From NCBI GenBank assembly GCA_024180945.1, contig JAKSGN010000021.1:744001-808000 (forward strand): a stretch of DNA of 64,000 nucleotides, written 5' to 3'. The position numbers were made by a program, and so were the translations under genes. The notes below the pieces were generated by a model that made no database searches, was not told where the DNA came from, and saw nothing but the letters and a program-made list of their open reading frames with translations. This DNA is from Macrophomina tecta (lineage: Eukaryota; Ascomycota; Dothideomycetes; Botryosphaeriales; Botryosphaeriaceae). Below, in pieces: positions 33,541-45,791 of this stretch; within the stretch, counting starts at the first letter, position 1; each line of letters starts with the position of its first letter.

Positions 33541-36500
33541 AAGGTGACTCGCTCAGCCGTGTCAAAATGTTGGTGGCATCCCGCGGTTTCCAATTTTGCC
33601 CCTAACCCAAACTCATCATGTTGAATGTAGTTTTCCATTCACTCCTTCGGCTCTGACATGCTCTCTTCGGCGCTGCTATGTCTGCGGAAGACGTTCGAGG
33701 CCGTCTTCCAGATGGAGTCCCTCCGCGAACTGGGCGATGACGACAGTGACCACACGCTGCTCCGACGGCGCTCGCTCGGGGATTCTTTGGAGTTAAGGTG
33801 TCAGTCTCGGGTTCCAATGCTGTCGATGATGGGTATGCTGGGAAGATACCATCGTCTTTCGAATGTAAGAGGACTGTTTGTGCCGCCTGGACTTCAGAGC
33901 GGCGGCCTGTGACACGAACTCGGGATCAGCAAGCACCCCACCCTCTCAACACATCGACCGAATACGAGCGTACGCAGGTTTCCGGCGCCACCTCGTCCGT
34001 AGGAGGTGTATCGTTCGACGACGTCGTCGCCCATCTCGAATGGCGTTGGTGCTTTCAAAGCTCCGCAGTGGCGAGGATTTCAACAAGAGTTTTCCAAGGC
34101 GTAATATCCTTTCCGCAGACCACCGAAAAGCATATCCCCATCTTCACGAGGGGGAAGAAAACTCTTTCTCGAAGCCAGCAGCACCACGTCCATGTTATGT
34201 ATGCGCTTCGCCTTACTACAGCTCCACGTTCCCCACACTACCTTCCCCTTCCTGCCCAAACCGGCCGAGCCGCACGCGGGCTCATCCAATCACGCAGCAG
34301 AAAGCTATCTCCCGGACAGGAGAGCGGCATCACACCATGACGCCATGGCAGCCCGTCCCTGCCAAGTGAGAGGACGCAGCGCTATCGCGACGAAGCTTTC
34401 CCGGGGGTGCGTCGATCCCCCGCATGGCTCGATCGGCGGAGCGGCCAGTGAGAGGGTGTTGGCTTATCAGGGTAAGGATTTACTTTTGCACGTGTGAGGG
34501 AGAAGTGTCGCGTGAGAGTCTTTGTGCTGATAGCGGTGCTGCTGCTCTTTGGCGCGGGCGCGATTAAGCGCAGAGCGTCTTCTCTTTCTCTTGACTTATT
34601 TATTCTTTTTTTTTTTGGGTTGGGGGGAGGGGGAAATCTCGATGCCGTGGCATGTTCTTGCGTGGCCTGGATGGTAGTGCTGCTTTCTTCTTCTTTTTTT
34701 TTTTTTCGCGTTGGAAGCGAGGCGGGAAGGAGAGTAGCTTAGGTTAACCCAGCGACGACTCACGGGAGTGGGCGGATGCGGAGGGGGGGCTGGCCGAGAT
34801 CGAAAGCTGGGAAAATAGGCTTTGTGGCACTATGGGCGTAGGGCTGTGGAATGCTTCGAAGAGAGTCTCGAGTTTGCGGGGAATGTGGGTCCCGTCGATT
34901 CCGAACGTCATTGATTGAGTTTTCGACTTCCTCCGATATAGACTGACGGCGGTACGTGAGACCTGTGGAATGTGAATTTGCCTCGCTCACACGAGGCTGC
35001 CTTCATTCCTCGTGTGCCGACGGCGGAGACGCCGGATGCGAGGTTTGTGAAGACGCGGTGATCGTGCTAAACATTGTTTTCAGGGCGACGATTTTGACTT
35101 TGCTGTCGAAGACTTTTGGCGACGGCTAGCATTCAAGCCTCGAATACGAGGAATAAGCATCGCAAGGGCAGGGGAATGCACACTGTTAGAAAGCCTCGGA
35201 GTCGGGTTGTTGTACTGATGGAAATTTTCCTTCTTTTTTTTTTTTTTCTTCCCTTCTTCCAGCAAAGCGGAAGAAAGAAATGCACAAATGCCATGTGGCT
35301 GATGCCGTACGGGAACGGCTGCTGGAAGATGAGGTCGAAGGCCTGTACTTCGACTGAGTCAATCCACGCCGGTGAGGCCGATGTCTCTCAATGACCGTGC
35401 AGCCGGCTTACGCGATACGATTCAGTCCAGCTGCAGTGTCTTGGAGAACTGCTCTAAACGAGAGAACGGGCTGGGGCGTCGAGAGCAAGTCCCACAGCGA
35501 AATCGGACCACATTCTACAGTTTGCCACGTCGCATCCGGTGAGGGAATCAGCAGCGCAGCTGGACTGGCACAGGTCGAGAGGGACTAGGGGAAAGACCGA
35601 AAAGGGAAATAGACCTAATGGAAGCATGACTCCGGCAGACGAGCAGTGGCGTAAAGCGGATGCGGCATGGCCCACGAAATAAATTGTTGCCCCCACCAAG
35701 CTGACCGGAGCGAAGCCGCAACGGCAATAGAGAGAGCGGGGCGAGCAAAAACAATAAATACGCAGGTACGTATGGGCCTTACGTGTGTGCTTTCTTGGCA
35801 CTCGGCCAGGCGCAATCTCCCGAATCACGTCCTAAGCATTCCCCATTACCGGGTCGCGCGGCGGCAGATGGCTTCATCGATTACTCGCCGCCGCAATACT
35901 ATGTAATCGCTGCCGCCGCCCGCTCGTCGCACTGTTGCCCAGTGCCAAATCTCCCGGCGCAGCCAATTGGAGCAGCGCAGGCGAGACGTGGTCCGAAGCG
36001 AGCAGCGAATAACCCTCGCGGCACGCCATTCCCGAGTCTTGCTTCACTCTTCTTACCCGCACACAAGCGAGCAATTCCCTCGGCTATCTCCCTGCATCGC
36101 ATCCTGCTCTCTCATCGCTCGCAAATCTCGGCAGGGGGACAGCCGATTCACTTCCGCGCCGTTACTTGCCGCGCAGGCAACTTCCCTCCTCCTCCTGCTC
36201 CGCTCCCACAGCATCTCGCTGGAACGTGCTCTCCGTCGCCGTCGCATCAGCTCTCCTCGTATTCGACAAGTGAGAAAAGCCTCCGGGCCTTATCCGCCCC
36301 CCGGTGACCGGCACGGGCACGGGCACAAGCGGGCGGACTTTTCCCCTTCACGGCGATGAATTCAGCCGTCCAGATTGCCGCGGCATAACGTCGCCAATCT
36401 CTCTCCCTCGTGCCTGGTGCCTGCCAAGCCCGTGTGCAAGCATATGCAATCCTCCTCCCCCGGTCTACCCGTAAACGGCCGCGAGCTAACCTGAACATAC

Positions 36501-38154
36501 GCTCAACGCCATCGTTTTTTTTTTTTTTTTTTCCCTCCGTCCTTCCTGTCCTCTCATACGCGAGGGAGGACAAGAGAAAGAGGCGCGTGCGCACGCGCGC
36601 CATCTGAAACAATAGTTCCTATCCGCAGTCGCTTAGAGAGTAATAGGACAAGCGGAGTAAAAACAAAAGGTTAAAAAAAAAAAAAAAAAACTTCTCACCG
36701 GAAACAAAGCTTGAGCGGATGGGACTCATCGTTCTGGTTTAGAGGTGCACGCTGAAACGTCGGAGCTCCTGCTCCTTGGTGCCTGAGGTTGTTGGGGTGC
36801 GTGCGCGTGCCTCAGGCCAACGTTTCTGCTTGTGTTTTACGGGCCGTGGATGCGACGTGTGGTGCCGGTGGGGGATTCCGCTCGTGAAACCTTAATGGTG
36901 CGGCGTTAAGAGTCGATCAAAGCTGGTCGCGAGGTGGACAGGAAGGGGAATAGGCACGGAAGTGGTGATGAAAACGGGGTACGGCGTTTTGGAGTAATGG
37001 TGGTGATCTGGCAGCGAGGCGTGTCTGCACCCGCACGCTATTTCTGGTTCATCGGTGGCGTCGCGATGTGAGACGCTGCTGCTGGAATGTTTGGTTTTGA
37101 CGGCTTCCTGTCGGTTTCTTTGCTGGCTGCATGACGTTTTTGCCACGACTGATGTTTGCTTGGCCGTGTCGCGTGTCTCTCGACGGTTGGTTGTGCGGGG
37201 AGGCAATAAACATCACACGTCATGCGTCACATCAATCGCGTGGTATGGTGCGATCGGAAGGGAGAAAAAAAAAAAAGATTTTAGCGTGTAATCGTCGTCG
37301 CGGGGATGGCCAAAGTTTCCTCTCGCCCAACCCCCGGCTCCGATTCTTTGTATTGCTTTCTGTGATTCTGCTGCTCCTACTCACTGCGATGCGTAGCTAT
37401 ATTGGAAAGCTCGTATCCGCAGGATGGTGCGCTGTGTATGATTATTCACTGTTGAAGTAGTAATACTCAAAAAGAAAAGAAAAGGAAATAGAAGTGGTCA
37501 ATGTCAAGGATTGAAATATCCTCCGAGCCTGTCAACACGGAGTAAAAGGAAAAGTTTTCGAGAATATTTAGGTGCATCTTGCGTAAATTTGTGTGAAAGA
37601 ACACTAGTAAAATTGGGGTATCTCCAAGCCGTCCCAGACGCGCCTCCATAACCTATGCACGGGAAGGTAAGGGGTGAGGGGTGGTTTGTTGCTCTTCGCT
37701 TGCGAGATGAGTCGAAGTAATTCCCTTTTCTCTGCCCGCCGTAAGGGGGCAGACAGAAGAAAAGGCAGGTAAGGCAAAGTGTTTGTAAGGACAGTAAAAG
37801 GTAGGTGGTGGTGATGGAAGGGCAACAGACATTAAGCATCGTATGGAGTACAGCTTTCCGGGATGTAGTGTGAGGTAGGCAGGTGGATCGGGGTATAGAA
37901 AACGTAACTCGTCAATGGAGGGAGAAAATAGTGCTTGATGTTTTTGAGTAAGACCTTCCCGCAAGACAGCTCAGACCGACTCCAGTCCGATGCAGAAATG
38001 GTGAGACTCCAATCCGTCAAGGGTGGTGAAGTTGAACAAAACGAAGTGTCGAGCCTCCGCCGGGAGGTCGAGAAGAAGTGCGCGCTTCAAGCCGAATCAA
38101 AACTCCGTGGCCAGCAACAGTGTGAAGTGAACGTTGACTTTGACTTCAAACCGG
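33541..38154. other. 4.6-kb gene-free stretch rich in poly-A/T tracts
   Basis: Many overlapping short frames on both strands, none with a domain, signal peptide or homology I recognise. Homopolymer or near-homopolymer runs are frequent: T tracts near 34,604, 34,694, 35,236 and 36,514, A tracts near 36,674 and 37,264. GC-rich segments (35,800-36,350) alternate with these. It could hold long untranslated regions, promoters or noncoding transcripts. I see no transposon coding relics. Confidence 0.45.
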
Positions 38155-38589
38155 TCACAGCAGGAGGTAGCCGGCGCCGGCGACGACGGCCGCAACAGCA
38201 GCATCGATCTTGAGCGACGAGGCGGCGCCGGAGGCGGGCGAAGAAGGCGAGGCGGAGGCGGCGGCACCCTGGGAGCCGGTGGCCTGGATGGCGCTGCTGA
38301 CGAAGCTACCGGTGCCAACGGGGGTGGTCGAGTTGCCGGCCGAGTAGACGACGGGCGTGGTCACGGGCGTGTTGGTGGCAGCGCTGGAGCTCGGGGTGAG
38401 GGTGACGGGAGTGGGGATCAGCTCGGTGGACGTCTCGACCTCGGTGCTGGAGTAGTGGGTCTCGGTGACGACGTGCATCACGGTGCGGGTGCTGGTGACG
38501 GTCGAGTAGGAGGTGGTCTTGTCACCCTCGGCGGCGGCGAGGCCGGAGAGGAGAGCCAGCGAGGCGGCGACGAGGCTGAAGGTCTTCAT
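38155..38589 (-). CDS. Small GPI-anchored cell-surface protein
   Basis: Intronless 144-aa protein. Residues 1-21 form a signal peptide (MKTFSLVAASLALLSGLAAA). The mature part is rich in Thr, Ser and Val, with repeated STV/TET-type text and probable O-glycosylation sites, and one N-S-T sequon. The end carries a small-residue region (SGAASS) then a hydrophobic tail (VAAVVAGAGYLLL), the standard GPI-attachment signal. It would be processed in the ER and end in the membrane or wall. No catalytic domain. The ATG at 38,589 is chosen over upstream in-frame codons because it begins the signal peptide. Small proteins of this form are common and fast-evolving in ascomycetes, so the role is unknown. Confidence 0.85.
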   Translation of the reverse strand: MKTFSLVAASLALLSGLAAAEGDKTTSYSTVTSTRTVMHVVTETHYSSTEVETSTELIPTPVTLTPSSSAATNTPVTTPVVYSAGNSTTPVGTGSFVSSAIQATGSQGAAASASPSSPASGAASSLKIDAAVAAVVAGAGYLLL

Positions 38590-39336
38590 TTCTGGTTTCT
38601 CTGCGAGTTTCCCGATTGGGGGTTGGAATGCGAGGATCCGGAAAGAATGCGACGCTTGTTGACTTTTGCGAAAGTGAAGGTTGCGAGATGGACCGGTCGG
38701 GTAATGCTCGGGGAGCGTTGGCGATGGTCGTGTGGTGTTTTGGTTGGTTGGTTGGTTGGCTGTTGTTGGTGTTGGTGGTAAGGAGTGACTGGCGCGAGCG
38801 CTGCTCAGAGCAGAAGTTCGGTCTGAATGAGCGGGATGACGCGAGGATCGAGACGAGAGAGCGACGCAACGAGCAGCGAGAGGGCGCGTGGTGTTGAGGG
38901 GAGCGGGCAGCGTTTTAACAAGGCGGCGGCGAAATTGGAGCCAAGGCCACGGCACCGACCACGACAGCAGCACGACCCGGGCGCGGCGACCGGGGGCCCC
39001 CAATGCGGCAAGGCGCGGTTGTTTAAGCTGCATCTGTGCGGTTTCATTCGCGCGGACTGTGGGGAGGGGCAGGCTTGGAGCGGTTCTGCCCGCCGGCGCA
39101 TGCATCCCAGAGAGGGCTGATGTGCGCCGCGGGAAATTGCGCGCTGCTTCCTGGCGGCTCTTGCAAAGGCCTCTCGTCGCTAGACACGCCGCTCATCTCA
39201 CCAGAGCAGCCCATATCGCCGCCCATTAATCGCCTGTGAGATTGGGAAACAATATTGGCGCCGAAACGGCATTGCGACACAGGTCGGACGCTTGGTGTCG
39301 CAGTCATCGGCACCCAGCCGCTGTCTCAGCTGCCAG

Positions 39337-39400
39337 CTCCTCCTCCTTCTCCTCCTCCTCCTCCTCCTCCTCCGCCGCCGCCGCCGCCGCCGCCGCCTCC
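39337..39400 (+). repeat. Trinucleotide microsatellite (CTC)n(CCG)n
   Basis: About ten CTC units run directly into nine CCG units. It lies upstream of the GPI-protein gene in GC-rich sequence without a supported reading frame. Confidence 0.9.
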
Positions 39401-42400
39401 GTGCACCGCGAGAGCGCCAGCGGGCCGAGCAGTAGGCGGTGTCATCTTGACTGTGTGCCCGAGAGCCGACAGGCCCAGAAGGGCAGGCTGCCTCAGGCGC
39501 GCCTGCCAACCGCGTTCGTCCTTCTCTACTCCAGCTACTCATTTCCCTCTCCGCCGCCGCCGTCGCCTGCCTCGCCTCTCGTGGCCCTCCCGCCCGGCCT
39601 CGTCAGTCCCAATGCGCGCTGGTCTGTCGTCCTCGTCGCCGCGGCCGGCATTGCGTCTGCGGCCAGTCTGCCGGCCCCCTCGTGGCCCTCACGGATTGCC
39701 CCCTTTATCCGCGAGTGGGACTTCGCGGCAATCTTCAGCGGCTTGGCAGGCCCCGTGCCTCATGGCGAAGGCAATGCGGCGAGAGCAAAATGCTGCCGAT
39801 GGGGGCGAGAGCTGTGCGGAGCTGGCGATGCGAGCAGCACCAAGTGGTCCCTGGTCCCTTATCTCCCACCCTCCGACCCTCGCGCGCCCACCTCCCCTCC
39901 ACCACTGCCAATTTGGCCGAGCGAATGCCCGCCGCTGCCTCTGCCTGCGGCCGCGACATCAGCTTGCCAGTCCGTGTGCCAGCCTCCCCTATTCGCCCCA
40001 GGCAGAGAAGCATCATCAAGAAATGACACGCGTGGCTTGACGCCGCCGCCCGGCGAGCCAATTTCTCCCCCTCTGCTTCTCCGCACTCGCTCGCTGCCAG
40101 CAAGGTGAGACATGGCTGCGGCTTGGGACCCGTCGACATACCCTTTCGGAGATCCCCCGCAAGCCTATCTCGCTGTTAAACCAACGTCCCACAGACAATC
40201 CTCGAGTGCCGTGGCCGTCAGCTGGTGGTTGGCGCCGCTGCGGTGCCACCACCTGCAGGTACACACCTCCGATCCTGCTGCACATCTGCATATCACGCAT
40301 GTCCTCTCTCCCCTTGCATTTTCCCCGGCAGAACAGATCATCCGTTCCAGAACAGCCGCGATGCGGAAAAGGGGCAGGCGGTCGGGCTGCCGCTGCAGAT
40401 ACGTCCCTCGTATGTGCCTGGCGAGCCCGCGCCAATCCTGCCTCCAACAAGTCACACCGCCTGCACACTCCCACATGATGAGCGCAGAGATTTGCAAAAT
40501 TGCGCACTCTGCCCATCATCACCCGCGCAATGCGACTGCATCTCATTTTCGCAACAGACCACCTCACCCGTCTATCACCGCCCCGAAAAGACCAGTCCAG
40601 AGCCAGGATGATCCCCGGCCAAATTAAGGCTTGTCCGCTTCTCTTTTTCTGTCTGCTTTTCTATACTGCCGGTGGGGCCCTATCACGATGATCGCTATTC
40701 GCACCTTTGCCCATCACTTCCCCAATGGCGACGTCGTTCCGGTTCGGACGTTGGGCTACGCGGCAGCTCGTCGGCTTCGACCGAACCACCGTTTTTGACC
40801 GAGATGGTCCAACTTTTTTTTTCTCTGCGCACACGCGCTTCGACTAACCGTCTCCTGCTCTTGCATTTCTGCTGTGATTTCTCGGCGAGAACGAACTTCC
40901 TGCAAGGCCGCCCACCCGTTCTCTTCGCCGCATGGCCCCCGGGCGGGAAACCAATGATGGTGATGCCAAGGGACGTAGCACAACAGCCGCATTTGTCGCG
41001 CGCACGCTCTCACACACACTCTCTCTCACATACCCCAACCCCGGAAAGACAAAAGCTCGACGTGCCCAACACGTAACGTTAGGCCAACCGCAGATACGAA
41101 GAATGGGCGAGCAACGAGAGACACAGACGGGCGAAGCAATACGTCACACTTCGGTCTCACCGTATATGCACGGCGACCCGCGCCGACCCGGCCCGGCGCG
41201 CTGAGGGAGAATCAGAGGTCCCGAGCTCGCTTTCTTCCTGTACGGAGGTGATGGCGGGGGTAACGGACTGCCACATGACTGACTGCAGGCTCCGCCGTGT
41301 AGCTGGAAGGGTACGTGTGTGGTGTGTGCAGGGATGGTTGCTGTTGTGGGCTTGGGGTGCGAGTGAGACGGTGGAGATGGGTTCTCGTGTTTTGGGGCCC
41401 TGGAAAGGCTGGCGAGCATCTGATGTGCCTCGGCGGTAGGACTGATCACCTCTGCAGCCATCGCGACCAGGCTTTCAAGCCTCTGCTGCGCCTCATCAAA
41501 GACGCGGATGGACATGTTGTCGTGGCAACGCCAATCCGATTTTTCATCAGCCACGCCGACCGACTGCCTATAGCGGAAAGCGCTCAAGAGGAAGGAGAGC
41601 ACCAGGACTAAGCTGTGGAAACGGAAACGACAGCTGACGGCAGCCAGCAGGTTTGTAGGATAGCGTGCGTTGCCACGACGCCGGCTCCGCCCCAGCAAGC
41701 ATCACGCATATCGTGTAGCACGACCTGCCCCTCCACCCCCCACGATCAACCGTGTGAGCTGCTTCTCTGTATTCTCGTCCAGCCCGACTCGGCTGCGGGG
41801 CCCGTGCAGAGCGCGTGCATGGCGGTTGCTGGCATGTTTCTGCCTCTCTCACCGTTCGACGGCGTGACAAGGCTGTCTGCTCGTGGTGCAGCGTGCTGGA
41901 TGACGAAAAGGGCGAGTGTGAGAAAGAAGGAGGACGAAGAGAGAGGGACGTTGTACGACAGGCCCTAGCTGAACGTGTCTTCCGTCGAGCAGAGACAGGT
42001 GTACATCTTCTCGTCTGACCTCCACGCGGCCCACTAGAATGTTCCCTTGAATGCCTTTTCTTGCCATGCATTTCATCTAGCACTGATAACGCGCACGCTC
42101 CGGTAAGGCACGTGGCATCGTCAATCGCACCAACAACCCGCGCAGCAGCCCAGCGACGGAAGGATACAAAATGTTACGGCTCTCTTTCCTAGCCTCGGGT
42201 CTCGTCTCAACCCTTCAACTACCTACATTTCCATCGCCGCGCTCTTTGCCAACTCCCTATTCTTTCCCCTTCTATCTGCCACCGGCACTCACGGTCGTTA
42301 CTCCAAAATAGTAGTAATACACACAGAAAGCGAAGACGTATCGGCATTGGCCTATCTGCCCCCCCCCCCCCCACAATCCAATTCTCCAACCAGCGAGAGA

Positions 42401-43109
42401 ACCCCATATCTTCCGCCCGGAACTGCGCGTGCAGAGCTCAAAAGGGCCGAGAACCAAAAAAAAAAAAAAAAAAAAAGCGGAAGAAAACGCAACGCCGAAT
42501 CGACCACTCTGTAAAAGAATAGCCGGCCGAAAAGTAGTCCTGATGCGAGTCTGACCGCATCCAGCAGAGAAAGTACAGAAAGGTGCGGAGAAGAGTCGGA
42601 ACCACGATAGTGGTGGGAAGATCCCAAAAATCAAAACCGCCATTCCATTCAAGAAAAGAAGTAGAAGCAAGCGCGCAGCATTCAGCAAAAGAAGGGAAGA
42701 CGCAAGAAATCAAAAGATCCATGGAATAATCCCAATCCGGTCTAAAGGTTGTAAAGAGCAAAAGCGTTGTGTGAGAGAAGAAGAAAACTCCACCAACACC
42801 GTATTCAATGATCGCGAACGTATGTGGGTAGAGAAGATAAAGAAAAGAAACCCATCACTCTCACGCGGCCATCATCTCCCCTCCCGATAAGTAATGCTCG
42901 CCCCATACCACCCCGAAGATAAAAGCCCACTAATTACTCTCCACACTCGATGTTTCCCTCCATGCGTGTATATGTCAAAAAAGCTAGACGCCGTGTGCGC
43001 TTCTCCCCAGCCGGCACATCTATCTTCCTCCGCACTGCCGCCACCGACGGATGTATCCGCTTCCCGGGTCTTCGAAGTGGTCGTTCCCCATATCGACGCA
43101 CGAACGCAC

Positions 43110-43142
43110 ACATCTCTCTCTTTCTCTCTCTCTCTCTCTCTT
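43110..43142 (+). repeat. CT dinucleotide microsatellite
   Basis: An almost pure CT run with two TTT interruptions, about 33 bp, in the gene-free region downstream of the TCO89-like gene. Confidence 0.85.
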
Positions 43143-43889
43143 GCACTGCCGAAAGTCCGCCCCAAAAATTCGAATACAGTAGCGGCTTTCCCCGACCACG
43201 ACCCGGAGACCCAACAGCCGTGTACCGATGACCTGGCTTGAGAGATGATCCTCTCCGTTCTTTCGCTTCGTCATCTTTCGTCGGTCTTCTCCCATGGCCC
43301 CTGAAAACCCCCTCACCATCCCCTCCTTCCCCTCACCCGTCATCTTCCGCAATATTCCCTCTTTCCATATTTCTCGCACATTCCACCCATGCACCATCCA
43401 TTCCCACGCGATAATGAGCAGGAGATTCCCCATCACGTCACTCATCTCCAAAATTGTCACTTTGTCGATAGTTCCTGATCTACCCTCCCAAAACAAGGTA
43501 AAAGCCTGGGCCCATCGTGGGTAGGTAGGTTGTTTATTCGGCCGAGCCCCTGAAAAAACTGATACGGGGGGAGGTAGTTTTGTCGTGAGGTAGCGCGGAT
43601 AGGCAGGGTTTCGTCGAAGGTAGGTTGCCGGAAATAGCAGGTAGAGCATGAGGGACAAAAAGGGAGACAAAGACGGGAGACAGCGAAAGACCGATGATAG
43701 CCGGGACTGCCGAATTGCAGAGACGAGGACGAGAACAAAAGAAAGAAAAAAGAAGGCAGCTTCTTATCGGTCGTGTCATCCTTTGCCCCTTGCTCCCTAT
43801 ATCAAACACCACCGAAAAAAATAAAATAAAAGCGTACGTCGTTGCAAAAAGACAAATATCACAAGTCTTTTTCATCCCTTCCCTTTCTC

Positions 43890-45086
43890 TCACTCTCCTT
43901 CCGCCAATTCATTCCTTTCCCAAATCCTACGACATATCTCCTCGATCTCGTCCCTCTCCGCCGCCGCCCGGTCTTGACTGGAATCTGCCCCGCGGCCCGG
44001 CAAATCAAAGCTGACGCGCGCCCTCCTCGCCGCAGCGACGGCCTCGGTGACGCTCGTCGGCGTACCCCGTTCGCGGTCCATGCCCTCGCCAGCGCTCGAC
44101 GCCCTGAGGCTGTGCTGGCGCACCAAGCCGCTGACGCCCGAATCCGGGCCGGGCCCGGCATTGGTGCTGGGGCGCTGCTGGCTGGCATTATTCCCTGCCG
44201 ACTTCATTGACACGGCGGTGCGGTTCTTGCGCGGACTGGAGGGCATTTCGGCGAGGCGAACGATGGCGTCGGCAACCGGGTTGCGGAAGCGCCGCACGAC
44301 CTTGTACTCGGACGCGGCCTCATCGAAGCGCCGGAGCAGCTCGCGGTCGACGACAACCTCACCCGAAGGCGTGTACGTCACGCCGGCTGGGTAGAGCTGC
44401 GAGGTCGAGTGGCCGTTGCGCGGTAGGTATTCCTTTTGCTGGGGCTCGATATTCGAGCTGGCGCGCTGTAGCCACAGTTTTTGTTGGGTGCGCGACGGAT
44501 GCAGGTCGGTGGGCGTGGCGGTTCCGGACGAGACGTGGCGGCGGTGCGAGGAGGCGTGCTCTCTGTCGGCCATGTTGGGGGCGGATTTGTTGCGCTTGCC
44601 GGGCGTGAGATCGCCGCCGGATCCTTTGGGATGATGTGGTAATATACTGCTGTCTCGAGGAGTACCCGAGGACCCATTGCCATCAATGAAGCGCGAGACG
44701 GCTTCCTTGTTGCCTGGTGTATCTATCATGGTAGAGCCAGTGGAATGGCTTAGCGAACGGGCGTCGTGGGAATCCGAGACAACGGTGGCGGAGACGTCTG
44801 AGACCTGCGGCCTCAGGCTATTAGAGGTGCTGCGCTGGAGTATACGTGAGGTGATCATGTCGGCATCGGGGAGGTTGGGCTGGTGGTATGAGCTCGCGCC
44901 GTTTATCTGATTGCTGCTGTAAGTCACCCGATCTGCATCCCGACGGCTGCGAGGTGAGGCTGGCTGGGAGGTTGGACGCGAGGTGGGCCGCGAGTGCGGC
45001 TTTGGCTTGGGAAGGTCGGTCTCTGTGGACTCGGAGGTGTCGTTGTCGCTGTTGCTCTGTTGTTGCTGTTGTTGCTGCTGCTGTTG

Positions 45087-45117
<31 letters not shown>

Positions 45118-45791
45118 AGGAAGGCCTGCTTGTGTGGCTCGAGGACGACCGAGTTCTGGCGGGTGTTGGAGCGCGTGGTGGCGGGCGACTGGGACGCGCT
45201 TTCCTCAGTCCACTCATTGTCATCTTCGGCGTCGTCGTCGTCACCCAGGTCGAAGCGGACGGCTGGGTGGTCGGGCTCGGGCGAGGCCTGGCGGCTGCGT
45301 TGCTTGTGGGCACGCTTCAATGTCTCGAGATCACTGCTGCCGCGATGCTTGTGCATGCTCTTGGTGGACATCTGGCGCGGCAAATGGCCGCTGGAGTGGT
45401 TCTTCCGCAGGACGGCGTGCGAGGTGTTGCGCGGGACGACGGCAGCGGACTGGTTGCGCTTTAAGCCTGGGCGGGCGGGCTGGGCCTGCGCCTCTGCTGG
45501 CGCCGGGGTCGAGCTACCCGAGAGGGTACGCTGGTGGTGTCTTGTATGGGCAGAGGCATCGCCTGTCTGCGGGCGCTGGGCGGCCTGCTTGTTCAGGTTC
45601 TTGCCGTAGGAGGGATTGCGCGGGCCCACGCGGCCGTGGCCAACGACATGGCGCTGGGCCTTGTGCTGCTGCTTGGGATGGGGTGGGTGCTGCTGCCCGT
45701 CCGACGGCGATTGGGAGACGTGCGACGACTGCGACGACTGGTTGCGCCTGGGGCCTGCAGGGCGCCTCGGCTGCTGTTCCGGCGACGGCAT
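43890..45791 (-). CDS. TORC1 subunit TCO89-like protein
   Basis: Intronless 633-aa, mostly disordered protein. TCO89 is a fungal-specific subunit of TOR complex 1 at the vacuole, which couples nutrients to growth. Family blocks in order are SSDLETLKRAHKQR (about 150-165), an acidic LGDDDDAEDDNEW stretch (about 182-196), TQQKLWLQRASSNIEP (about 440-455) and EYKVVRRFRNPVADAIVRL (about 500-520). Elsewhere it is Ser-, Pro-, His- and Arg-rich with many basic-Ser sites. A run of 20 Gln (226-245) interrupts it. The start at 45,791 is the first ATG of the frame. A long antisense frame in this gene is a by-product of codon bias. The family call rests on remembered motifs. Confidence 0.75.
45057..45116 (-). 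repeat. Polyglutamine tract (20 codons) in the TCO89-like gene
   Basis: Twenty consecutive Gln codons, a mixture of CAG and CAA, encode residues 226-245. The CAG run of eight at the 3' side of the plus strand is the part most likely to vary in length. Confidence 0.95.

Larger units (their letters stand above)
38590..43889. other. 5.3-kb stretch without a supported gene
   Basis: The proximal part should be the 5' region of the GPI-protein gene. GC-rich low-complexity frames at 39.2-40.1 kb (Pro-, Ser-, Ala-rich) and a frame at 41,144-41,698 on the minus strand, which contains a plausible helical stretch (DEAQQRLESLVAMAAEV), are not convincing. Simple sequences include a CTC/CCG tract at 39,337-39,400, a C13 run near 42,360 and an A21 run near 42,456. 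The last 700 bp is probably the 3' region of the TCO89-like gene. Confidence 0.45.

Noticed and set aside
39236..40108. Plus-strand frames of 261 and 290 codons, rich in Pro, Ser and Ala
   Set aside because: They overlap each other in different frames, run over a CTC/CCG microsatellite, and show no domain or signal; GC-rich low-complexity DNA explains them.
43020..43670. A 216-codon minus-strand frame downstream of the TCO89-like gene
   Set aside because: It runs through a CT microsatellite (giving Arg-Glu repeats) and shows no domain; more likely 3' untranslated or intergenic DNA.
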